Under the pieces are notes generated by a model. That model was not told where the DNA came from. It ran no database searches and saw nothing but the letters and a program-made list of their open reading frames with translations. DNA of 32,270 nt from JAFLBI01 sp964616465 (GTDB taxonomy: Bacteria > Bacteroidota > Bacteroidia > Chitinophagales > Chitinophagaceae), in contig CAZTTO010000023.1 of assembly GCA_964616465.1 (NCBI GenBank), positions 1 through 32,270 of the forward strand, in the 5' to 3' direction. Positions 16,076 through 22,740 of this stretch are shown here, piece after piece (the stretch's first letter is position 1; each line of letters starts with the position of its first letter). A program made the translations under genes and the position numbers.

Positions 16076-17322
16076 GAGCAGGTAAGACGATATGGCTGAT
16101 TAATCATGCTGCAATGCCACCTCAGTATGAAGCACGTATTCAAACCCTGAAAAGAGCACAATACCTAAGAGATCATGGCTTTAAAGTAGTTATTATTAGT
16201 GGCAGTCATCTGCATAATACCAATATTAACTTAATTGCTGATAAGGCACCGTATAGGTTAGCGGAATATGAAGGAGGCCATTCTTTCATACATATCCGTA
16301 CACCTAGTTATAAAGGGAATGGTATTAAAAGAATGATAAGTTTATTATCCTTTTATATTCGACTTTGGTGGTTTGCATCAAAGTTTGTGAAGCCAGACTT
16401 TATCTCTCATATTGCCGCTGTACCTTTTAGTAACATCACCTATTTTATAGCTAAGAAATTTAAAGCCAGGTTCATTGTGGATGTAGTGGATTTATGGCCT
16501 GAATCCTTCGTGGCTTATGGCTTGGTTTCAAAGAAAAATCTCTTGCTGAAGCTAGCCTATATGGCTGAATATTGGTTGTATAAAAAGGCAGATATCCTCA
16601 TCTTCTCTATGGAAGGTGGGAAGGATTATATTTTGGAAAAAGGTTGGGCCAGTTCTCAGGGAGGTAAGGTTAATCTCAATAAGGTTGTATACATTAATAA
16701 TGGGGTTGACCTTGATGATTTTGATTATAATAGGCTGCATTATCAACTTATTGATACTGATCTTGAAAACGAACATTTATTTCGTGTCATTTATGTTGGG
16801 TCAATACGGTTGGCAAATAATTTGAAACAGCTGATTGATGCAGCTGAATTGCTAAAGGATATACCCAATATGCAGTTTCTAATTTATGGGGATGGAGAAG
16901 ATAGGGCGTATCTCGAGGATTATTGTCTTAATAAAGATATTGGAAATGTTGTCTTTAAGCAGCGATGGGTAGAACTTAAGTATATACCATATATCCTTAG
17001 TAAGAGTTCTCTGAATATCCTGAATTATAAGAACAGTGAGATTCTGCGATTTGGCGGAAGCCAAAGCAAGTCGTTTCAATACATGGCTAGTGGAAAGCCA
17101 ATTTGTGCAAATGTGGCCATGGGTTACTGTCCTATTAACCAATTTAATCTTGGTATAGCGAAGGAGTTTCAAACTGCAGGTGAGTATGCTGCTGCAATAA
17201 AGTCAATATATAATTTGAAGGAACCGACCTACCAACAAATGTGCTTGAATGCCAGAGAAGCGGCTAAGCTGTATGATTATAAAATTTTGACCCATAAGTT
17301 TGTCAATTCAATCATGAATTAG
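16069..17322 (+). CDS. GT4-type glycosyltransferase, WbuB-like
   Basis: A 417-residue GT-B glycosyltransferase. The N-terminus IWLINHAAMPPQYEARIQTL and the motif DLWPESF at 141-147 are typical of WbuB-type GT4 enzymes, which in Enterobacteria transfer 2-acetamido-2,6-dideoxy sugars such as L-FucNAc. The donor domain has QSKSFQYMASGKPICANV with the conserved Gly-Lys-Pro turn. It directly precedes the HisH/HisF/WbpG module, an arrangement reminiscent of enterobacterial clusters in which wbuB accompanies wbuX/Y/Z, although fnlABC are absent here. The donor could instead be the 3-acylamino sugar made by the genes just upstream. Confidence 0.85.
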   Translation: MVGAGKTIWLINHAAMPPQYEARIQTLKRAQYLRDHGFKVVIISGSHLHNTNINLIADKAPYRLAEYEGGHSFIHIRTPSYKGNGIKRMISLLSFYIRLWWFASKFVKPDFISHIAAVPFSNITYFIAKKFKARFIVDVVDLWPESFVAYGLVSKKNLLLKLAYMAEYWLYKKADILIFSMEGGKDYILEKGWASSQGGKVNLNKVVYINNGVDLDDFDYNRLHYQLIDTDLENEHLFRVIYVGSIRLANNLKQLIDAAELLKDIPNMQFLIYGDGEDRAYLEDYCLNKDIGNVVFKQRWVELKYIPYILSKSSLNILNYKNSEILRFGGSQSKSFQYMASGKPICANVAMGYCPINQFNLGIAKEFQTAGEYAAAIKSIYNLKEPTYQQMCLNAREAAKLYDYKILTHKFVNSIMN

Positions 17323-17333
17323 TAACACTGAAT

Positions 17334-17966
17334 ATGGATTTTTCTTCTCAACATATTGTTATTATTGATTATGGTATGGGCAATGTAGGCTCAATCAGCA
17401 ATATGCTTAAATACCTCGGGGCAAAGGCATCTATTAGTAACGATTATAGAGTAATTAAAAGTGCCGATAAATTAATACTGCCGGGTGTGGGTCATTTTGA
17501 TAGGGCAATGGACAATATCGCAAACCAATCCTTATTTGAAGTAATTCATGAAATGGCACTGGATAGTAAAAAGCCATTTCTAGGTATTTGCCTTGGTATG
17601 CAGCTTATGTGTAATCGGAGTGAGGAGGGGAATGCGGAAGGTCTAAAGCTGGTGAATGCTGAGGTGAGGCGATTCAGTTTCCCTAATTCTAATGAACTGA
17701 AAATTCCGCATATGGGGTGGAATTATATTCAACCTCAAAAGGAGTCTAATATTTTGAAAGGCTTAGATGAGCAGTCAAGATTTTACTTTGTTCATTCTTA
17801 TTTTGTAGATTGTGCAAACAAGAAGGATGTGCTAACCAATTCCTTTTATGGAAATACATTTGTATCTTCTTTTGAACAAGAAAACCTGATAGGTGTTCAG
17901 TTTCATCCGGAGAAAAGCCATCGATTTGGCATCAATCTCTTTAAAAATTTTTTACAATATTACTAA
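17334..17966 (+). CDS. hisH: HisH-family glutamine amidotransferase of the sugar-amidation module (WbuY/HisH2-like)
   Basis: A class I glutamine amidotransferase of 210 residues. The catalytic triad is visible: C86 in GICLGMQ, and H191 with E193 in QFHPEKSH. PGVG at 50-53 is the oxyanion strand. It hydrolyses glutamine and passes ammonia to its HisF partner, whose gene overlaps this one by a single base (TAATG). In histidine operons hisA lies nearby; here a WbpG-type enzyme follows instead, so this is the paralogue that feeds ammonia to sugar amidation, as with WbuY or HisH2 of Pseudomonas O5. The symbol marks the family, not a histidine role. Confidence 0.88.
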   Translation: MDFSSQHIVIIDYGMGNVGSISNMLKYLGAKASISNDYRVIKSADKLILPGVGHFDRAMDNIANQSLFEVIHEMALDSKKPFLGICLGMQLMCNRSEEGNAEGLKLVNAEVRRFSFPNSNELKIPHMGWNYIQPQKESNILKGLDEQSRFYFVHSYFVDCANKKDVLTNSFYGNTFVSSFEQENLIGVQFHPEKSHRFGINLFKNFLQYY

Positions 17967-18730
17967 TGCTGCGCAGAAGAATCATTCCTGCATTATTGAT
18001 GCGTGACGGTGGGCTTGTAAAAACTGTTAAGTTTTCCAAGGAACGATATATCGGTGATCCAATTAATGCAGTGAAAATTTTCAATGAAAAGGAAGTTGAT
18101 GAATTATGTTTATTAGACATTGGTGCTACGGTAGAAGGCAGGCCACCTGCTTATCAGGAGATTAATGAAATCGTGTCTGAAGCATTTATGCCAATTGGTT
18201 ACGGAGGGGGTATTCAACACATGGAGCACGTAGAGCAATTATTTAAATTAGGCGTAGAAAAGGTGATTATGAATACTGCGGCCTTTGAAAATGAAGGGCT
18301 TGTTAAAGAAGCTTCCAGTATTTACGGAAGCCAAAGTGTGGTTGTGTCTATTGATATTAAGAAAGATTTATGGGGGCAGTATAAAGTTTTTACAAGGTCA
18401 GGTAAGTCAAAGCAAAAGATCGATTTAATTACGGCAGTAAAAAAAATGCAGGATTTGGGTGCCGGTGAAATAATCCTGAACAATATTGACAGAGATGGAA
18501 CAATGTTGGGTTATGATCTTGATCCAATAAACAAAGTAGCAAAAGTAATAGATGTGCCACTTGTTGCATTAGGCGGTGCTTCCGGAATAAATGATTTTGT
18601 TTCTGCTATTCAAAATGGTGCTGCAGCTGTTTCTGCAGGATCAATTTTTGTTTACCAAGGCGTCCACAAAGCAGTGTTGATTAGTTATATAACTTCTGAT
18701 AATTTAGAGCAAAGGCTTCAAAACCAATAA
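17966..18730 (+). CDS. hisF: HisF-family barrel of the sugar-amidation module (WbuZ/HisF2-like), cyclase Asp missing
   Basis: A 254-residue (beta-alpha)8 barrel of the HisF family. Against true HisF, which reads RIIxCLDV, this protein reads RIIPALLMRDGG: the catalytic general acid/base Asp11 is Leu11, and Cys9 is Ala. The second catalytic Asp (D130 in VVSIDIK), D51, N103 and the NNIDRDGT phosphate-loop segment remain. That pattern suggests the ammonia channel and phosphate sites persist while imidazole-glycerol-phosphate cyclisation is lost. Its partner is the upstream HisH-like protein, and the WbpG-type gene follows after 10 bp. The symbol marks the family, not a histidine role. Confidence 0.87.
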   Translation: MLRRRIIPALLMRDGGLVKTVKFSKERYIGDPINAVKIFNEKEVDELCLLDIGATVEGRPPAYQEINEIVSEAFMPIGYGGGIQHMEHVEQLFKLGVEKVIMNTAAFENEGLVKEASSIYGSQSVVVSIDIKKDLWGQYKVFTRSGKSKQKIDLITAVKKMQDLGAGEIILNNIDRDGTMLGYDLDPINKVAKVIDVPLVALGGASGINDFVSAIQNGAAAVSAGSIFVYQGVHKAVLISYITSDNLEQRLQNQ

Positions 18731-18740
18731 TTTTTTTGAA

Positions 18741-19868
18741 ATGAGTTACTTGAAAATATGTAGTAGATGTGTAATGGATTCAACAGCAAGCGAGATTGTT
18801 TTTGATGAAAACGGGGTTTGTAATTTTTGCCATCATTACGACTCTCATCTTGTGCATGAGGTTTTCTCTAATAAAGATGGTGAAGAACGAATTCATAAGT
18901 TGATAGCCGAGATCAAAGAGCGGGGTAAAAACAGACAATATGACTGTTTGATAGGAATAAGCGGAGGAGTAGATAGTTCCTATGTGGCTTATCTGGTGAA
19001 AAAGAAATTCGGACTACGGGTATTTGCTGTACATCTGGATAATGGTTGGAACTCTGAACTTGCTGTAGCCAATGTTGAGCAAATTTTAAAAAGACTGGAT
19101 ATTGATTTGTATACCTATGTTTTAGACTGGAAGGAATTTAGGGATATTCAAATTTCGTTTCTCAAGTCTGGTATCTCTAATATCGAAATTCCAACTGATC
19201 ATGCAATATGGGCATTACTGATTAAAACTGCTGCTAAAATGAAGATTCCCTATATTATTGCAGGTAATAATGTAGTCACAGAATCAATCATGCCAGAGTC
19301 ATGGTTATACGGCTCTAAAGATTCAAAACTTATCAAAGCTATCCACAATAAGTTTGGTAAGGTAAAGATGAAAACATACCCAAGGTTAACCACTTTGGAC
19401 TATGTGCAGTATTTACTGTTACGCGGAATTAGGTGGGTGCCAATCTTAAACTATATACCCTACGTTAAGTCAGATGCAAAGAAGTTATTGATTGACGAGT
19501 TAGGATGGAGAGATTATGGTGGAAAGCATTATGAGTCTATTTTTACGCGATTTTTTCATGCATATTATCTGCCCAATAAATTTGGATACGATTTGCGTAA
19601 ATCTTATTTGTCTGCATTGATTTGCTCAGGCCAGATTTCGAGAAATGAAGCATTGGAGGAATTGAAAAATCCCCCTGCTAAAGAAGAGATGCTGGTGAAT
19701 GATAAAGAATATGTAATGAAGAAATTGGGATTGAGTAGTGAAGAGTTTTCGACAATTATGACAGCGCCAAATAAGACCTTCAAAGATTATCCAAATACTG
19801 ATGGTATATGGCGGAAGTTTGGAAAGGTTGTACGGGTAGCCAGAAATTATATTACACGGGTAGGTTAA
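18741..19868 (+). CDS. N-acetyl sugar amidotransferase (WbpG/WbuX/PseA type)
   Basis: A 375-residue PP-loop ATP pyrophosphatase enzyme. C7-x2-C10 and C27-x2-C30 form a likely metal site at the N-terminus, and the ATP motif SGGVDSS is at 74-80. NNVVTESIMPESW in the middle and the DYGGKHYESIFTRFF stretch are typical of the WbpG family. With ammonia from the HisH/HisF pair, such enzymes turn the acetamido group of a nucleotide-linked sugar into an acetamidino group. Known substrates include ManNAc3NAcA, FucNAc and pseudaminic acid derivatives. None of those complete pathways is in this window, so the substrate is open. Confidence 0.88.
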   Translation: MSYLKICSRCVMDSTASEIVFDENGVCNFCHHYDSHLVHEVFSNKDGEERIHKLIAEIKERGKNRQYDCLIGISGGVDSSYVAYLVKKKFGLRVFAVHLDNGWNSELAVANVEQILKRLDIDLYTYVLDWKEFRDIQISFLKSGISNIEIPTDHAIWALLIKTAAKMKIPYIIAGNNVVTESIMPESWLYGSKDSKLIKAIHNKFGKVKMKTYPRLTTLDYVQYLLLRGIRWVPILNYIPYVKSDAKKLLIDELGWRDYGGKHYESIFTRFFHAYYLPNKFGYDLRKSYLSALICSGQISRNEALEELKNPPAKEEMLVNDKEYVMKKLGLSSEEFSTIMTAPNKTFKDYPNTDGIWRKFGKVVRVARNYITRVG

Positions 19869-19887
19869 CAATTCTAATCAACTCTCC

Positions 19888-20487
19888 TTGGGGCAAGTAG
19901 TTCTATTAAAGCGAGCAGATGCAAAGCAAATGGCAGCTATACACAGCTTTGCATTTCCTAATTTTTTTTTAACAGCACTAGGAAAAGATGTGTTAGAAGT
20001 TTTTTATGCTTCATTATTGATTGATGAATCAGTAGTAGCTTACGGCTTAAAAAAAGATCAATTCCTTGTTGGCTTTTTTGTCGCTTCATTATCACCCAAG
20101 GGACTATATACCCGAGTTTTTAAACGAAATATCTTTCGGTTTTTTTTGCCATTATCTATCGCTTTTATTAAGGATTTATCTTTATTAAGAAGAATGTTTG
20201 TTTCATTGTCCTCATCCAAATTGCATAATGTGCCTGATAGCTGCACATCTTCACTACTTTCTATTTGTGTTTCTCCAGATCATGCTGGAAAGGGGGTGGG
20301 AAAATTGCTATTGAGTGAGCTTGAAAGGGAACTAATGGTAAGAGGAAAGTACTGTTATTACCTCACGACAGATGCAGAAAATAATGATTTGACTAATCAA
20401 TTTTATAAAAACAATGCATTTGAATTGTGTAGTGTTTTTTGGCAGGGTAAACGGAAAATGAATGTGTACACAAAAAAAATTTTATGA
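19888..20487 (+). CDS. GNAT-family N-acetyltransferase
   Basis: A 199-residue GNAT protein. The acetyl-CoA motif A is clear: LLSICVSPDHAGKGVGKLLL, with the Q/R-x2-G-x-G/A type loop HAGKGVG. TDAENNDLTNQFYKNNAF gives the C-terminal motif B. The start is a TTG at 19888, which preserves the first strand VVLLKRADA; the first in-frame ATG would remove it. It overlaps the downstream aminotransferase by 4 bp. The likely substrate is the amino sugar made by that enzyme, acetylated at N4, by analogy with PseH. The central stretch 85-115 is hydrophobic and basic, perhaps for membrane contact. Confidence 0.83.
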   Translation: MGQVVLLKRADAKQMAAIHSFAFPNFFLTALGKDVLEVFYASLLIDESVVAYGLKKDQFLVGFFVASLSPKGLYTRVFKRNIFRFFLPLSIAFIKDLSLLRRMFVSLSSSKLHNVPDSCTSSLLSICVSPDHAGKGVGKLLLSELERELMVRGKYCYYLTTDAENNDLTNQFYKNNAFELCSVFWQGKRKMNVYTKKIL

Positions 20488-21698
20488 AAATCCCATTTTC
20501 ACCGCCTTTCATTAATGAAGACGTTATTGATGAAGTAAATAATACTTTACAATCAGGCTGGATTACATCAGGCCCAAAAGTTAAAGAATTAGAGCAGACA
20601 TTAGCCAGTCAAATAGGAACCAGTCATGTTGTTTGTGTGAACTCATGGTCTTCGGGTGCAGTATTGCTTTTAAAATGGTTGGGTATTGGTGAGGGGGATG
20701 AGGTGATTGTACCTGCCTATACCTATTGTGCAACAGCTTTGAGTGTGATACATTGTGGCGCAACCCCAGTAATTGTGGATGTAAAAGATGATTTTTCAAT
20801 TGATCCTGATAAGGTTGCACAAGCAATAACTGTTAATACAAAAGCCATCATTGCTGTTGATTTTGGTGGTTTGATGTGTGATTATGACAGTATATATCAA
20901 GCTATCAGTCGGAAAAATAATAACGGTTTTTCTTTTCATGCATCTTCCCCCAATTTAGCCAACTACAATAGGCCTGTATTAATTAGTGACGCAGCTCATT
21001 CAATTGGAGCGGTATATAAGGGTAAGAAGTCCGGGGCAGTTGCTGACTTCACCATTTTTTCTTTGCATGCGGTTAAAAATGTCACAACTGCTGAAGGTGG
21101 TGCGATAAGTTTTAACCTGCCTCCAACACTTAAGGCAGATGAGGTGTATAAAGAAATGAAGTTGTGGAGTTTGAATGGACAGAATAAAGATGCGTTTTCC
21201 AAAACAAATGGAGGAGGCTGGAGGTATGATATCTTATTCCCGGGGCTCAAAGTAAATATGCCGGATATATGTGCAGCTATTGGTTTGGCCCAATTAAAGC
21301 AATATGAAACAGCTCTATTACCAGAGCGCAAAAGGGTTGCTTCACGGTACAAAGATTTTTTTCAAAAAATTGATTGGGCGATTTGTCCAGTTCTTGACGA
21401 TGGCTCCCGCACGAGTTGTTATCATATTTATGCATTGCGCATTAAAGGTATTTCAGAGGAACAGCGGGATAAAATGATTGAGCAAATTACCAGCGAAGGG
21501 GTTTCTGTAAATGTTCATTTTATTCCTTTGCCTATGCTTACCGCCTTTATGAATATGGGTTTTGACATCAATCATTATCCAGTTGCTTATGATTTATATA
21601 GAAATGAAATTTCCTTGCCAATTTATCCCCAGTTAACAAATGAGCAAGTAGACTACATCTGTGAAACAGTAGTGAAAGCGTATGAAAAATTTCAGTAA
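20484..21698 (+). CDS. DegT/DnrJ/EryC1/StrS aminotransferase, PglE/PseC-like
   Basis: A PLP aminotransferase of 404 residues. The phosphate-site segment is VNSWSSGAVLLLKWLGIG, with SDAAHSIGA at 168-176 and the PLP lysine K198 in FSLHAVKNVTTAEGGAI, the HAxKN pattern of UDP-4-keto-6-deoxy-HexNAc 4-aminotransferases (PglE, PseC, ArnB side of the family). A roughly 20-residue insertion around 143-164 (NNNGFSFHASSPN) makes it longer than usual. The matching 4,6-dehydratase is encoded at 22741, and a GNAT gene and a PglC-like transferase flank it, which fits a bacillosamine-like UDP sugar. Confidence 0.87.
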   Translation: MKIPFSPPFINEDVIDEVNNTLQSGWITSGPKVKELEQTLASQIGTSHVVCVNSWSSGAVLLLKWLGIGEGDEVIVPAYTYCATALSVIHCGATPVIVDVKDDFSIDPDKVAQAITVNTKAIIAVDFGGLMCDYDSIYQAISRKNNNGFSFHASSPNLANYNRPVLISDAAHSIGAVYKGKKSGAVADFTIFSLHAVKNVTTAEGGAISFNLPPTLKADEVYKEMKLWSLNGQNKDAFSKTNGGGWRYDILFPGLKVNMPDICAAIGLAQLKQYETALLPERKRVASRYKDFFQKIDWAICPVLDDGSRTSCYHIYALRIKGISEEQRDKMIEQITSEGVSVNVHFIPLPMLTAFMNMGFDINHYPVAYDLYRNEISLPIYPQLTNEQVDYICETVVKAYEKFQ

Positions 21699-22292
21699 GT
21701 GATTAAACGAGGGTTTGATTTTTTCTTCTCAGGGCTAGGTATTCTTTTATTATGTCCAATCTTGCTAATAATAGCAATCTCTATAAAGATTGAATCGAAT
21801 GGCCCAGTGCTGTATATCCAAAAACGCGTAGGGCTTGGGGGAGCAATGTTCGGACTTTTCAAGTTTAGAACAATGTTTGTTGGGGCTGATAAACAGGGGC
21901 TTTTGACTGTTGGATCACGAGATAATAGAATTACAAGAGTTGGGTATTATTTAAGAAAATATAAATTGGATGAATTACCTCAGTTATTCAACGTATTAAT
22001 TGGTTCTATGAGTTTAGTAGGCCCTAGACCAGAAGTACCCAAGTATGTTGAACTGTATACTGCAAAACAACGTGAAGTATTATCTGTTAAGCCTGGGATT
22101 ACTGACTTCGCGTCTATACACTTTACTAATGAGAATGAAATTCTTTCGCAACATTCAAATCCTGAATTGTTTTATGTTGACAGAATTATGCCTCAAAAAA
22201 TCAGGTTGAATATGCTTTACATACGGTCAATATCTGTAAAGCTTGATTTTGTTATCATCTTACTTACTTTATACAAGATTCTTAAACGATAA
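21699..22292 (+). CDS. Initiating phosphoglycosyl transferase (PglC-like bacterial sugar transferase)
   Basis: A small monotopic sugar transferase of 197 residues that attaches the first sugar-1-phosphate to undecaprenyl phosphate. The N-terminal hydrophobic segment 9-30 contains the Pro20 kink of the re-entrant helix. It is followed by PVLYIQKRVG, FKFRTM, the catalytic D91-E92 in KLDELPQLFNVL, and SLVGPRPEVP. It lacks the extra transmembrane helices of WbaP/WcaJ, so it belongs to the minimal PglC type, which often uses UDP-diNAcBac. The start is a GTG at 21699 placed directly after the TAA of the aminotransferase. It is the last gene before a 448-bp gap. Confidence 0.9.
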   Translation: MIKRGFDFFFSGLGILLLCPILLIIAISIKIESNGPVLYIQKRVGLGGAMFGLFKFRTMFVGADKQGLLTVGSRDNRITRVGYYLRKYKLDELPQLFNVLIGSMSLVGPRPEVPKYVELYTAKQREVLSVKPGITDFASIHFTNENEILSQHSNPELFYVDRIMPQKIRLNMLYIRSISVKLDFVIILLTLYKILKR

Positions 22293-22740
22293 AGTAAATA
22301 TTTACCTTAGATATTATATGCCAAAATCGTAGAGAAATATTAGAAAGCCGATTAAAACAACTACATCATACCAAATAGTATTACTTCTTTATTGAATTAA
22401 ACTTGATTAATTAAAACCTTAAGAATTGCTAAACATCTCTAGTGTATTTATTGTAGACATGAATCCAATTAGTACACTAATTTATTTAAAAGGTAGAACT
22501 ATCTGATAGTTGATATTTAAAGGGAGTTTACAAACTTCATTTAAATATTAAAGAGCTTGGACAAAATTAGTAATTCATTTGACCAATCCCAAACTGTTAG
22601 TTGAGCTTGTCCGGTAAATGATAGCTTAATTAAATGTTTAGACTTATTTAAATATATTTGTAAAAGTTATAGGTAAGGGTATTTGGGGGTAGGTTACATC
22701 CTAGTAGTACATTCGTCAGGTAGCACAAGAAACTTTTAAG
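22293..22740. other. 448-bp AT-rich non-coding gap between the two polysaccharide operons
   Basis: No convincing gene in any frame. It holds a 15-bp palindrome AACTATC-T-GATAGTT (22497-22511), a wider inverted repeat TAGTGTA/TACACTA (22440-22446 and 22473-22479), several TTTAAA/TTTAAAT runs, and one exact -7 box (22653-22660). No hairpin with a U-tract was seen after the sugar transferase. It most likely carries the promoter of the 22741-30411 operon. Confidence 0.6.
22653..22660 (+). promoter_or_regulatory. Candidate -7 box for the second operon
   Basis: TATATTTG matches TAnnTTTG exactly and lies about 80 bp before the dehydratase ATG. The expected TTTG at -33 (around 22628-22633) is replaced by TTAA, so only half of the promoter is convincing. 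Confidence 0.35.

Noticed and set aside
17334..18730. Histidine biosynthesis genes hisH and hisF
   Set aside because: No other his genes are near, a WbpG-type gene follows directly, and the HisF-like protein lacks the Asp11 needed for the cyclase reaction.
20996..21352. 118-codon open frame on the minus strand
   Set aside because: It is fully inside the PLP-lysine half of the aminotransferase gene and is a shadow of its codon use.
22294..22305. GTAAATATTTAC palindrome after the PglC-like gene as a terminator
   Set aside because: It has no loop, is made of A/T apart from its end pairs, and is not followed by a U-tract.
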